The notes: generated by a model from the letters alone, not told the origin. 64,000 nt of DNA from HXMU1420-13 sp965601825 (GCA_965601825.1 OZ271839.1:3348001-3412000); one strand, 5' to 3'. Shown: positions 43,998 through 52,397, numbered from the stretch's first letter. Program-made: numbers and translations.

Positions 43998-46394
43998 ATG
44001 GGAGTTATTAAAAATTTATTGGACACATTGAAAGGCAACCAAGCGTCGAGTGGTGTAGCCAATGAATTTTTTAGTGAGAATATTGATGCTCTATTTGGGT
44101 ACCTAACCTCTAGAATTACAAGCTCCAATGATGCTCATGCAACCATCGTTCATATCAACAATTACCTAAAGCTCAAAAACAATGAGCGAAAAGAACGCTT
44201 AGCTGAAAGCTATTTATTCGTTGAGAAATATCTGACAGATATTGATCCAAAGTTTGATTTAACAAAAGAAAAACTAAGATCAAGGATAAAGGTTCAATAT
44301 GCTCCTCTTCTTTCAATCCCAACCTTCGCAATCATTTTTGAAGAAGAGAATAAGCAGGAATTTGAATTATGCCGATTGTTTTTGAGAGAAGTAATTACCG
44401 GATTACATGATTTTCTAGGTGAGAAAGGAAGTGAACAGATTCAGATAATCGGAAATTATCTGGATGAGATTCCAAATGGTTTTCCGGGTCAAAATCCGTT
44501 AAATGAAATCACTTTTAATCCTTCGAATTATAATGATTGGGTACATTTTCTTAGGAAACTGAGTTTTTACACCTACAACATTTTAAAATCAAAATTAGGT
44601 GAAGAAGCTGCACTCAGAAGATTTGACCATGGCTATAAAAAACTCGCTAAAAGTTTTATAAATCTTGATTCCTTTCAGATCATCATATCAGTTCTGCCTG
44701 AAAACTTGATGGATGAAGATCGTGTTGGTGCGCTCACAAAACATCAAATTGAAAAACTACTCCTTAAAAAAGCAGATCATTTCGAACAATTAACTATTGA
44801 TCTTCAAGAAAAGAATAAAGAGCTCGAGCGTACTCAACAATTATTGATTGAAGCAAAAAACAAAGCAGAAGAGGCTACAAAAGCCAAGGCAATGTTTTTA
44901 GCAAATATGAGCCATGAGATTAGAACTCCGATGAACGCCGTTATTGGTATGACAGAAATTCTTCGTGAAACGGATCCAAGTAAAGAACAGATTCTTTATA
45001 TAGATACGATTTACAAAAGCGGTTATGACCTAATCCATATCATTAATGATATTCTCGATTATTCAAAAATCGAAGCTGGTAATCTGGACCTGGAACATCA
45101 TCCAATCAGCCTTCATAATTTAACCGCCGACTTAGGCAACCTTCTCATTTTAAAAGCTGAAGAGCAAAACATTGATCTCATTTTTGATATCGATGAAAAC
45201 GTTCCGGAATTTGTAATTGGTGACGCTGTTCGTATTAAACAGATTTTAACCAATCTGATAGGAAACGCGATAAAATTCACCAAAGTTGGTGAGGTAGTTC
45301 TCAAAATAGGTTTAACCAAAATTGAGGGAAAAACTGCTACTCTCGAATTCAAAGTGATTGATACCGGAATTGGAATACCGGACAATAAAATCCAGCATAT
45401 TTTCGATTCCTTCTCTCAAGTGGATGCCAGTACAACCCGAAATTACGGTGGTACGGGACTAGGATTAACGATTACTAAAAGTCTGGTCAACATGATGAAT
45501 GGTGATATCTGGGTTCATAGCAATGTTGGCAAAGGATCAACATTTACTTTCACCGTTCAGGCAGCTGTCGATGAAACAATTACACGGAGAGAATTCAACA
45601 CGGATATCTTCAAAGAGAAAACTGTTTTAATTGCAGACCAGAGTCAAACTCAAAGAAAATTATTAGCGAAGAATCTTAGACAATTTGGAGTTATTACTCA
45701 CATTTATGCATCTATTGAAGAACTGATATTAGGTATAAATCAGGTGCCTAATATCGATGCTATCATTATTGAAGATTATTTATATCAAAGTGCAGATAAA
45801 GCCATTAAAATTGGTTTCGGAGCTCAAGTTAAATCAAAACATATTCCAATAATCAGCACTATCCTTTTCAGTGCAAGTGTTGATAAAGCCTTTGATGAAA
45901 GCTCCATCTTTTTAACTAAACCAATTCGAAGAGAAGATTTTTTAGGAACATTAAAAGGAGTACTGGCTGGCGAATTAGAAACCAATGATGCCCTTCCTGA
46001 TGAAATTCATCATAAAGTACGGCCTATTTCAATTTTATTAGCCGAAGACAACGCTACTAATCAACTTGTTGCGAAAGGTTTGATGCGAAATCTTGGCTAT
46101 GAAATAGATGTGGTTGATAATGGGCAGAAAGTTATGGATATGATTGATCAGAAATTCTATGACCTGATTTTGATGGATGTCCAAATGCCCGTTTTAGATG
46201 GACTTCAAACCACTCAGAAACTTCGGATGAAAGTAATTGCTCCAAGACAACCCATCATCATTGCAATGACTGCCAATGCATCAGAAGAAGACAAACAAGT
46301 TTGTTTATTCTCTGGCATGAATGATTATCTCAGCAAACCAGTTACAAGGGGTGAAATCATCGAAAAAATTGAAAATTGGTTTCCTGAAAACTGA
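43998..46394 (+). CDS. Hybrid histidine kinase with novel N-terminal domain and two receiver domains
   Basis: 798 residues, no membrane helix. Residues 1-~255 form an all-helical domain I do not recognise (F-F-S-E-N-I-D-A-L-F-G-Y-L ... E-A-A-L-R-R-F-D-H-G-Y-K-K-L-A-K); a coiled coil (~255-295) leads to HisKA with His306 (M-S-H-E-I-R-T-P-M-N-A-V) and HATPase_c (N-L-I-G-N-A-I-K-F-T, D-T-G-I-G-I, G-G-T-G-L-G-L). Then a degenerate receiver (I-D-A-I-I-I-E-D-Y, acceptor context altered) and an intact receiver with Asp727 (L-I-L-M-D-V-Q-M-P). It resembles BarA/TorS-like phosphorelay kinases but lacks an Hpt domain, so an external phosphotransfer protein is expected. Directly precedes the his leader. 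Confidence 0.9.
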   Translation: MGVIKNLLDTLKGNQASSGVANEFFSENIDALFGYLTSRITSSNDAHATIVHINNYLKLKNNERKERLAESYLFVEKYLTDIDPKFDLTKEKLRSRIKVQYAPLLSIPTFAIIFEEENKQEFELCRLFLREVITGLHDFLGEKGSEQIQIIGNYLDEIPNGFPGQNPLNEITFNPSNYNDWVHFLRKLSFYTYNILKSKLGEEAALRRFDHGYKKLAKSFINLDSFQIIISVLPENLMDEDRVGALTKHQIEKLLLKKADHFEQLTIDLQEKNKELERTQQLLIEAKNKAEEATKAKAMFLANMSHEIRTPMNAVIGMTEILRETDPSKEQILYIDTIYKSGYDLIHIINDILDYSKIEAGNLDLEHHPISLHNLTADLGNLLILKAEEQNIDLIFDIDENVPEFVIGDAVRIKQILTNLIGNAIKFTKVGEVVLKIGLTKIEGKTATLEFKVIDTGIGIPDNKIQHIFDSFSQVDASTTRNYGGTGLGLTITKSLVNMMNGDIWVHSNVGKGSTFTFTVQAAVDETITRREFNTDIFKEKTVLIADQSQTQRKLLAKNLRQFGVITHIYASIEELILGINQVPNIDAIIIEDYLYQSADKAIKIGFGAQVKSKHIPIISTILFSASVDKAFDESSIFLTKPIRREDFLGTLKGVLAGELETNDALPDEIHHKVRPISILLAEDNATNQLVAKGLMRNLGYEIDVVDNGQKVMDMIDQKFYDLILMDVQMPVLDGLQTTQKLRMKVIAPRQPIIIAMTANASEEDKQVCLFSGMNDYLSKPVTRGEIIEKIENWFPEN

Positions 46395-46411
46395 ATCTAT
46401 CCTTATCTTTG
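46380..46411 (+). promoter_or_regulatory. Promoter of the his operon
   Basis: Perfect TAnnTTTG box TATCTTTG (46404-46411), with TTTC (46380-46383) 20 bases upstream. It lies within and just after the kinase stop and 4 bases before the leader-peptide start, so the leader may be translated from a near-leaderless mRNA, as proposed for rlmN. Confidence 0.55.
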
Positions 46412-46415
46412 ACCC

Positions 46416-46487
46416 GTGAATTCAAAACGACATCATACTTCCCATCATTCTCATGATCGCCATCATGGCCATCATCACGTGCACTAA
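46416..46487 (+). CDS. hisL: Histidine leader peptide (attenuator)
   Basis: A 23-codon open frame from GTG 46416 to TAA 46485-46487 in which 11 of 23 codons are histidine (H-H-T-S-H-H-S-H-D-R-H-H-G-H-H-H-V-H at its end). It lies immediately upstream of hisG on the same strand. Such a run is the hallmark of his operon transcription attenuation: stalling of the ribosome at His codons under histidine shortage changes leader folding. Too short for a usual gene finder. Confidence 0.88.
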   Translation: MNSKRHHTSHHSHDRHHGHHHVH

Positions 46488-46510
46488 TTCTTTGCACCTT
46501 TTTTCTTATT
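46452..46510 (+). promoter_or_regulatory. his attenuator hairpins and T-run
   Basis: CATGAT-CGCC-ATCATG (46452-46467) is a perfect 6-bp hairpin within the His codons and may act as the pause structure. GTGCA (46479-46483) pairs with TGCAC (46493-46497), followed by CTTTTTTCTTATTT, a terminator-like end. The terminator stem is only 5 bp, so its strength is doubtful; the exact competing structures need folding. Confidence 0.5.
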
Positions 46511-46564
46511 TGAATTCAACTTAAGCTCTACCTTTACAACCTATTTTATTTACTGACTAATATC

Positions 46565-47446
46565 ATGAACCGGACGAAAGATTCTTCGACATCATTACGA
46601 ATTGCTATTCAAAAAAGTGGACGTTTAACCGATAAAACCATCGATTTGCTGCATGGAATCGGAATTGAGTTTGATAATTACAAACGCAACCTGATGGTAA
46701 AAACCCGCAATTTCGACATTGAGCTTTTGCTACTTCGCGATGACGACATCCCCGAATATGTTCAGGACGGAATTTGTGACTTAGGTTTTGTTGGAGCAAA
46801 CGAAGTTTATGAAAAAGATGCTGATGTTACTGTATTGAGAGGACTACAGTATGGTCGTTGTCGACTTTCCATCGCCGCCCCAAAGAATGGATCCATCAAA
46901 GAAATAGAAGATTTTGAGGGAAGAACTATTGCAACCAGCTACCCTTTTATTACCAACAAATTTTTCGAGGAAAAAGGTGTTTCTGTAAATCTGGTGGAGA
47001 TTTCCGGTGCTGTTGAAATCGCTCCTAAGCTAGAAGTTGCAGATGCAATATCTGACTTAGTTTCAACTGGTGGTACACTCATCGCAAACGGACTTGAAGA
47101 GCTATTTACCATACTTGAATCAGAAACAAAATTGATTCAAACTAACAAAGAGCTATCACCAGGTAAGAAAGAACTCATCGAGAAGTTTTTAGTACGAATT
47201 GATGGTTTTCAACGTGCAAAAAAAAGCCGTTATATGATGATGAATGCACCGGCAGACAAAATTGAGCGAATCAAAGAGATTATTCCTTCTATGAAAAGCC
47301 CTACAATTGTTCCTCTTGCAGATAATGGAATGGTAGCTATTCACACAGTTATCCCATATGACCGTTTTTGGGTTGTCATGGAAGATTTGAAGCAAGCAGG
47401 TGCCACCGACATTGTAATGCTCCCAATAGACAGTATGATCTTTTAA
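46565..47446 (+). CDS. hisG: ATP phosphoribosyltransferase (long form)
   Basis: 293 residues. First step of histidine synthesis: ATP + PRPP to phosphoribosyl-ATP. Long (HisZ-independent) form: catalytic part with I-A-I-Q-K-S-G-R-L, D-L-G-F-V-G-A-N-E, Y-P-F-I-T-N-K-F and V-S-T-G-G-T-L-I-A-N-G-L, followed by a C-terminal ACT-like regulatory domain (~220-293) that senses histidine. First gene after the His-rich leader. hisD follows after an intergenic repeat. Confidence 0.97.
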   Translation: MNRTKDSSTSLRIAIQKSGRLTDKTIDLLHGIGIEFDNYKRNLMVKTRNFDIELLLLRDDDIPEYVQDGICDLGFVGANEVYEKDADVTVLRGLQYGRCRLSIAAPKNGSIKEIEDFEGRTIATSYPFITNKFFEEKGVSVNLVEISGAVEIAPKLEVADAISDLVSTGGTLIANGLEELFTILESETKLIQTNKELSPGKKELIEKFLVRIDGFQRAKKSRYMMMNAPADKIERIKEIIPSMKSPTIVPLADNGMVAIHTVIPYDRFWVVMEDLKQAGATDIVMLPIDSMIF

Positions 47447-47451
47447 ACATC

Positions 47452-47480
47452 GGACATTCAACAAAGAACATTGTATTTGA
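47452..47480. repeat. AT-rich dispersed repeat, family C (copy 3)
   Basis: CGGACATTCAACAAAGAACATTG, a shorter relative of the elements at 281-320 and 33202-33266. It lies between hisG and hisD next to a family B hairpin. Confidence 0.35.
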
Positions 47481-47504
47481 ATTTACCCAAATCATTGAAA
47501 ATGA

Positions 47505-47544
47505 GCTCCCTCCCCTTTGCTAAGGGGAGGGATGGGTGGGGTCA
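47505..47544. repeat. Palindromic intergenic repeat, family B (copy 3, partial)
   Basis: A perfect 10-bp stem CCCTCCCCTT-TGCT-AAGGGGAGGG (47508-47531) followed by ATGGGTGGGGTCAA, which matches the right ends of the copies at 1443-1546 and 38108-38213. Only one hairpin is kept. It stands inside the his operon and could slow transcription or stabilise the upstream hisG message. Confidence 0.7.
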
Positions 47545-47561
47545 ACCAAAATGATTTTGAC

Positions 47562-48854
47562 ATGAACACTTATTCTTTAAATAGTCTTAGTACTAACGAA
47601 AAAGCTGATTTACTGAAGCGTCCAAAAATGGATTTCTCAGCAATTTTCGGAATTGTACAACCAATTATTGATGATGTTGAAACTTCAGGTGACAGTGCTG
47701 TTCTTAAATACACTAAAAAATTTGATGGGGTAACTTTAGAATCCACAACGATCACACCTTCAGAGCTTAAAGTTGAACTGAATGAAGAAGTTAAATCAGC
47801 AATTGATTTAGCTTTCCAGAATATCGAGAAGTTTCACCGAGCTCAGAACCAGGATGAACTGGTGGTTGAGACCATGCCAGGAGTGATTTGCAGAAAAGTG
47901 ATGCGTCCGGTTGAACGTGTTGGATTATATGTTCCCGGAGGAACAGCCATCCTCCCTTCCACTGCCATGATGTTGAGTATCCCGGCTATGATTGCAGGAT
48001 GTGAAACAGTGGTTTTAGCTACACCTCCAAATGCGGAAGGCTCAGTTCCGCCTGAAGTTGAATACATTGCAAGTAAAGCAGGCGTTTCTACCATTTTATT
48101 AGCGGGTGGAGCTCAAGCCGTCGCCGCAATGGCATTAGGTACAGAGTCAGTCCCAAAAGTTGATAAGATATTCGGTCCGGGTAATCAATTTGTAACCGCC
48201 GCAAAAATGATCCTTCAAAATAGTGAGGCTCAGATTTCCATCGATATGCCGGCCGGACCATCAGAAGTCCTGGTAATTGCTGATGAAACTGCTAAACCTA
48301 GCTATGTTGCAGCAGACTTACTTTCCCAGGCGGAGCATGGAGCTGATAGTCAAGTTGTTTTGGTTGCAATAGATGGATTTGATCTAGACAGATTGGAAAT
48401 AGAATTAGATAAACAGTTGAATCAACTTCCAAGAAGAGAATTCGCGGCAAAAGCATTAGAAAATAGTTTTACGGTGAAAGTAGATTCTACTGATGAGGCC
48501 ATTAAATTTTCAAACGAATATGCCCCTGAGCACTTGATCATCAACATTAAAGATGCAGAAGCAATGACTGACGAAATAACAAATGCTGGCTCCGTCTTTA
48601 TCGGTGCATTTACTCCTGAAAGTGTTGGGGATTATGCGTCAGGCACCAATCACACGTTGCCAACTTATGGCTATGCCCGAATGTACAGCGGAGTGAATCT
48701 GGCTTCCTTTCAAAAGTCAATTACGATGCAGAAGCTATCGAAAGATGGTTTAAAAAAACTTGGTCCTGCCGTTGAAATACTCGCTGCAGCTGAAGGTTTG
48801 GATGCACATAAAAATGCGGTAACAATAAGACTTAAGGATTTAGAAAATGAGTAA
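47562..48854 (+). CDS. hisD: Histidinol dehydrogenase
   Basis: 430 residues from ATG 47562 (M-N-T-Y-S-L-N-S-L); the frame runs 15 codons further up through the repeat hairpin, which is not coding. Catalyses the last two oxidations, histidinol to histidine, with NAD+ and a zinc ion. Motifs: V-G-L-Y-V-P-G-G-T-A, F-G-P-G-N-Q-F-V-T, D-M-P-A-G-P-S-E-V, A-E-H-G (zinc/catalysis), E-Y-A-P-E-H-L, and Y-A-S-G-T-N-H-T-L-P-T. hisC overlaps its end by eight bases. Confidence 0.97.
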   Translation: MNTYSLNSLSTNEKADLLKRPKMDFSAIFGIVQPIIDDVETSGDSAVLKYTKKFDGVTLESTTITPSELKVELNEEVKSAIDLAFQNIEKFHRAQNQDELVVETMPGVICRKVMRPVERVGLYVPGGTAILPSTAMMLSIPAMIAGCETVVLATPPNAEGSVPPEVEYIASKAGVSTILLAGGAQAVAAMALGTESVPKVDKIFGPGNQFVTAAKMILQNSEAQISIDMPAGPSEVLVIADETAKPSYVAADLLSQAEHGADSQVVLVAIDGFDLDRLEIELDKQLNQLPRREFAAKALENSFTVKVDSTDEAIKFSNEYAPEHLIINIKDAEAMTDEITNAGSVFIGAFTPESVGDYASGTNHTLPTYGYARMYSGVNLASFQKSITMQKLSKDGLKKLGPAVEILAAAEGLDAHKNAVTIRLKDLENE

Positions 48855-49902
48855 GTCATTCGATCTAAAATCACTTATCAGACCAAATATTTTGAATCTC
48901 AAACCTTATCGCAGTGCTCGAGATGATTTTGATTCGGGAATTCTGCTAGACGCCAATGAAAATTCGATTGGCGCTCCTTTTGAAAATGAGTTAGAGCTAC
49001 ATCGATATCCTATGCCCTATCAGGAGGAATTGAGAGCCAGAATCGCGGATTTTCGAGGAGTTGATACAAACAATGTTTTTGTAGGCGTAGGCAGTGATGA
49101 AGCCATCGATTTGTTATATCGTATTTTTTGTGAACCGGGAAAAGATCAGGTTTTAACAACACCACCTACTTATGGGATGTACAAAGTGTCTGCTGCTATC
49201 AATAATGTAGAAGTAGCTTCAGTTTTGTTAACCCCGGAATTCCAGCTTCAGATTGAAGAAACTCTTAATGCAGTTTCCGATCAAACTAAAATGATTTTTC
49301 TTTGCTCACCAAACAATCCTTCAGGAAATAGTCTGAATAGAGATGATATGATTTCTATTATTGAAGGATTTGATGGAATAGTAGTTGTGGATGAGGCTTA
49401 TATCGATTTTTCTGAAGCTGAAAGTTTTGCAAGATTAGTGCAGCAATATCCAAATTTGGTGGTGCTTCAAACCATGTCGAAGGCTTTTGGTTTGGCTGGA
49501 ATTCGATTGGGAGTTGCAATTTCAAATCCAGAAATCATCGATTATATGATGAAGGTGAAAGCACCTTATAACATCAATAAATTGACTTCAGAAGCTGCGA
49601 TTAAAGGCTATTCTGAAATCGGAGCAATGAAAGCTAATGTGGCTGAAATCTTATCAGAAAGAGAACGAGTGATTTCAGAATTAGAGATCATTGAAGGTGT
49701 CGAGAAGATATTTCCAACCGATGCAAACTTCTTAATCTTCAGAGTTCGGGAAGCTTTGGATGTGTACAAAAAGCTAGCTGAAAAAGGTGTAATCGTACGT
49801 TACCGTGGAAATGAACCTCATTGTGAAAATTGTCTGAGGCTCACTGTAGGAACCCCAGACGAAAACAGTCAATTTTTAGCTGCTTTAAAGCAGGTACTTT
49901 AA
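48847..49902 (+). CDS. hisC: Histidinol-phosphate aminotransferase
   Basis: 351 residues, PLP-dependent fold type I. Converts imidazole-acetol phosphate to histidinol phosphate with glutamate. L-D-A-N-E-N at the N-terminus, S-P-N-N-P-S-G, V-V-D-E-A-Y-I-D-F, and the PLP-lysine segment T-M-S-K-A-F-G-L-A-G-I-R-L-G. Overlaps hisD by eight bases. Its stop shares TTAA with the convergent doxX-like gene. Confidence 0.96.
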   Translation: MSKSFDLKSLIRPNILNLKPYRSARDDFDSGILLDANENSIGAPFENELELHRYPMPYQEELRARIADFRGVDTNNVFVGVGSDEAIDLLYRIFCEPGKDQVLTTPPTYGMYKVSAAINNVEVASVLLTPEFQLQIEETLNAVSDQTKMIFLCSPNNPSGNSLNRDDMISIIEGFDGIVVVDEAYIDFSEAESFARLVQQYPNLVVLQTMSKAFGLAGIRLGVAISNPEIIDYMMKVKAPYNINKLTSEAAIKGYSEIGAMKANVAEILSERERVISELEIIEGVEKIFPTDANFLIFRVREALDVYKKLAEKGVIVRYRGNEPHCENCLRLTVGTPDENSQFLAALKQVL

Positions 49903-50306
49903 GCAGCCTGAGGAACTAATTTGTCACCAAGTACCGGAATATCACCTCTGTTTGCCCAAAGTAAAATTCCTGAAGAAATAGCTACAACTAGGGCCATAAT
50001 GAAAAGTGTACCACCATCATTTTGCACTACTATTCCAAGTACCGTTAAATGGCTCATAATTGCCCCGGCCATCACGCCTAAAGCTAAAATAGCTCCTAAC
50101 CAGGTTGTTCTTGGTATAAGTAGTAATACGGATGCAATTAATTCAGCAATCCCGGTTGCATATCTACCGAAAGGTTCAAATCCAACAGTCTCAAAAATGT
50201 ATATAGATTCTGGTGCCCCGGTAAATTTAAAGAATAATGTTTGCAGCATGATGAAAGCTGCTACAACCCGTAATATCCAATAGAAAATGTTTACTTTTGA
50301 TTTCAT
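49899..50306 (-). CDS. DoxX family membrane protein, antisense within the his locus
   Basis: 135 residues, four membrane helices, starting F-Y-W-I-L-R-V-V-A-A-F-I-M-L-Q-T-L-F-F-K-F-T-G. Typical DoxX segments: G-R-Y-A-T-G-I-A-E-L and P-R-T-T-W-L-G-A-I. The DoxX family includes quinone-linked or stress-linked membrane proteins, with no single proven reaction. It is transcribed against the flanking his genes, converging on hisC (4-base shared stop) and diverging from hisB. Confidence 0.88.
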   Translation of the reverse strand: MKSKVNIFYWILRVVAAFIMLQTLFFKFTGAPESIYIFETVGFEPFGRYATGIAELIASVLLLIPRTTWLGAILALGVMAGAIMSHLTVLGIVVQNDGGTLFIMALVVAISSGILLWANRGDIPVLGDKLVPQAA

Positions 50307-50414
50307 AATAATTTCGATTTTGAATTTGATTAATAATATGAGATCAAAGTAATCAGTTCATTAATCCATTTGATCACAAAAGTTTAACAAATAGCACTCA
50401 GAATTTTAGAACCC

Positions 50415-51308
50415 ATGAAAGTCTGGATACAACCCGAAGCCATCGCAATCTCGAACACCAAATATCTACCGAAAGGATTTGTTCATTTTTGTTCAACTCT
50501 TCAATCTGATGGAATTGGGTTTTCTTCTGATTTGGACACTTTGACTAAACGACAAAAAGCCCAACTAAAAGTGGAAGATCTGTTTGGGGAATTTACTAGT
50601 GATGATTCAACTGGAATGATTGAATTTGATAAAAGTGAGGGTAAATTGGAATTCTGGATTAACGATTCAGTTGTAGCCAATGGTTACGATTTTCCTGAAC
50701 TACTTTCTGCATTTGGGAAGGGTCTTGAAAGAACAGCTGAGATTTCCAGAACTACTAACGAGACAGATATTTCCATAGAATTAAATTTGGATGGTACTGG
50801 GAAAAACGAAATTTCAACCGGACTCAAATTCTTTGATCACATGCTGGAGCAAATTGCACGCCATGGTTTTGTGGATTTAAACATCACTTGCGATGGTGAT
50901 TTGGAAGTGGACGAACACCACACTCTTGAAGATGTGGCCATTGCGTTGGGTGATGCCATTACCCAAGCTCTTGGTGACAAAAAAGGAATCGAACGTTATG
51001 CATTTGTTCTTCCAATGGATGAAGCTCAGGCAACCGTTGCTTTAGATTTATCAGGCCGACCTTATTTAACCTTCGAAGGTGTATTTAATCGTGAATATGT
51101 GGGTGATATGCCCACCGAAATGGTGAAGCATTTCTTTTATAGTTTGGCGATGAATTTGAAAGCCACCCTTCAAATTGAATTCAAAGGTGACAACGATCAT
51201 CATAAAATTGAGGCTATTTTTAAAGGCTTTGCCCGAGTGCTTAAAACAGCTGTAGAGAAAAATCCTCGTATCAAAAATATGATCCCTAGTTCGAAAGGAA
51301 GTTTATAA
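50415..51308 (+). CDS. hisB: Imidazoleglycerol-phosphate dehydratase with unusual N-terminal domain
   Basis: 297 residues. Residues ~108-297 are a complete IGP dehydratase: R-T-T-N-E-T-D-I, G-L-K-F-F-D-H-M-L-E-Q-I-A-R-H-G, D-E-H-H-T-L-E-D-V (Mn2+ site), P-M-D-E-A, H-H-K-I-E-A-I-F-K, ending P-S-S-K-G. This part is closest in style to the bifunctional E. coli-type HisB. In those, the N-terminus is a HAD histidinol-phosphatase starting D-R-D-G-T-L. Here the first ~105 residues (M-K-V-W-I-Q-P-E-A-I-A-I-S) have no D-x-D-x-T and are ~60 residues shorter, so phosphatase activity is not expected. No internal start fits a shorter protein. Another histidinol-phosphatase must exist elsewhere. hisH follows directly. 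Confidence 0.93.
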   Translation: MKVWIQPEAIAISNTKYLPKGFVHFCSTLQSDGIGFSSDLDTLTKRQKAQLKVEDLFGEFTSDDSTGMIEFDKSEGKLEFWINDSVVANGYDFPELLSAFGKGLERTAEISRTTNETDISIELNLDGTGKNEISTGLKFFDHMLEQIARHGFVDLNITCDGDLEVDEHHTLEDVAIALGDAITQALGDKKGIERYAFVLPMDEAQATVALDLSGRPYLTFEGVFNREYVGDMPTEMVKHFFYSLAMNLKATLQIEFKGDNDHHKIEAIFKGFARVLKTAVEKNPRIKNMIPSSKGSL

Positions 51309-51917
51309 ATGATCGCATTAATTAAATATCGCGCAGGAAATATTACTTCAGTTTCCAACGCTTTAGAACGACTTGGTGTAGATTTCTACCTCGCTGAAAC
51401 CACCGAAGATCTGGATAAGGCAGATGGAGTCATTTTTCCCGGCGTGGGACACGCTTATTCTGCGATGGAATCACTCAAAGAAAATGGGATTGATGAGTGG
51501 TTGAAAACTACTGAGAAACCGGTTTTAGGGATTTGTGTGGGGATGCAGCTTTTGTATGAGACTTCTACTGAAGGAGATACTGTGGGACTTGGAGTAATTC
51601 CCGGAGGATTGGTTCGATTTGAATCAGAAACTGAAAAAGTCCCGCATATGGGATGGAACACCATCAATAAAAATGATGACCATCCCCTCTTAAAAGATAT
51701 TGAGGATCAGGAATATTTATATTTCGTACACAGTTATTACGCTCCTGAAACAGAACATGTGGTTGCATCCTGTGAGTACATCACTCCATTCAGCGCGGTA
51801 GTTTCAAAAGACAATTATTTCGGAGTTCAATTCCACCCGGAAAAGTCAGGAACAGTCGGCGCAAAAATTCTTAAGAACTTTGTTGATTTCGTTTATTCTG
51901 ATATTGATAATAATTAA
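51309..51917 (+). CDS. hisH: Imidazole glycerol phosphate synthase, glutaminase subunit
   Basis: 202 residues, class I glutamine amidotransferase that supplies ammonia to HisF. G-V-G-H-A-Y-S-A-M, the nucleophile in L-G-I-C-V-G-M-Q-L-L, and the His-Glu pair in G-V-Q-F-H-P-E-K-S are all present. It starts on the base after the hisB stop. Its partner hisF is not in the window. Confidence 0.97.
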   Translation: MIALIKYRAGNITSVSNALERLGVDFYLAETTEDLDKADGVIFPGVGHAYSAMESLKENGIDEWLKTTEKPVLGICVGMQLLYETSTEGDTVGLGVIPGGLVRFESETEKVPHMGWNTINKNDDHPLLKDIEDQEYLYFVHSYYAPETEHVVASCEYITPFSAVVSKDNYFGVQFHPEKSGTVGAKILKNFVDFVYSDIDNN

Positions 51918-51921
51918 ATAA

Positions 51922-52311
51922 ATGGAATTTATACCAAAGAGTACTGCTAAGTTATCAGAAGGTGATTTCTGTTGGATAAAACGTGATGATAACCTTTTCG
52001 TACCTCTAGTATTCATTTGTAAAAAGGGCAACTCAAGGAGTTACTTTTTCGGTGGACTGTTAAATGTCACTTGTAAGACTCAAAGCATTGGCAATTTGTA
52101 TGACAACCTTGAGATTTATGAACATGCTTTGCTTCATATCGAATGTTTTAAGAAAAATAGCACACCCATAATTGGCAACATCAAAACAAAAATTAATAAT
52201 GCAGAATTTGAGAATGCTAAAACTAAAACTAGTGATTTTAGCATCGGGTCTATTTCTAAAGTGTGGGGTTATCGAACGATCTATAAATATGCTAATAAGA
52301 TCGAAATTTAA
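51922..52311 (+). CDS. Small hypothetical protein, weakly Imm26-like
   Basis: 129 residues, no signal or membrane segment. The start L-S-E-G-D-F-C-W-I-K-R-D-D-N-L-F-V-P-L-V-F-I vaguely recalls the Imm26/'immunity protein' layout (a 'GD' turn then an F-x-x-P-L strand), but I cannot support that call. It begins 4 bases after hisH, so it is co-transcribed, yet it is unrelated to histidine synthesis and rather Asn/Lys-rich, suggesting a later insertion. No toxin gene is beside it. Confidence 0.6.
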   Translation: MEFIPKSTAKLSEGDFCWIKRDDNLFVPLVFICKKGNSRSYFFGGLLNVTCKTQSIGNLYDNLEIYEHALLHIECFKKNSTPIIGNIKTKINNAEFENAKTKTSDFSIGSISKVWGYRTIYKYANKIEI

Positions 52312-52397
52312 TTAATGCCAATTTAACCTTTTTCTCATCTAACCCCTTCCAATCCATAACTTTAAATTCTAATTGACTTCCTCGAAAAACTTTCGTT

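Noticed and set aside
47517..47561. Extension of hisD from an upstream TTG
   Set aside because: These codons lie in the repeat hairpin and encode a Gly-rich string unlike HisD; ATG 47562 fits the family.
50415..50740. Bifunctional HisB with histidinol-phosphatase
   Set aside because: No D-x-D-x-T motif or HAD-length domain is present in the first ~105 residues.
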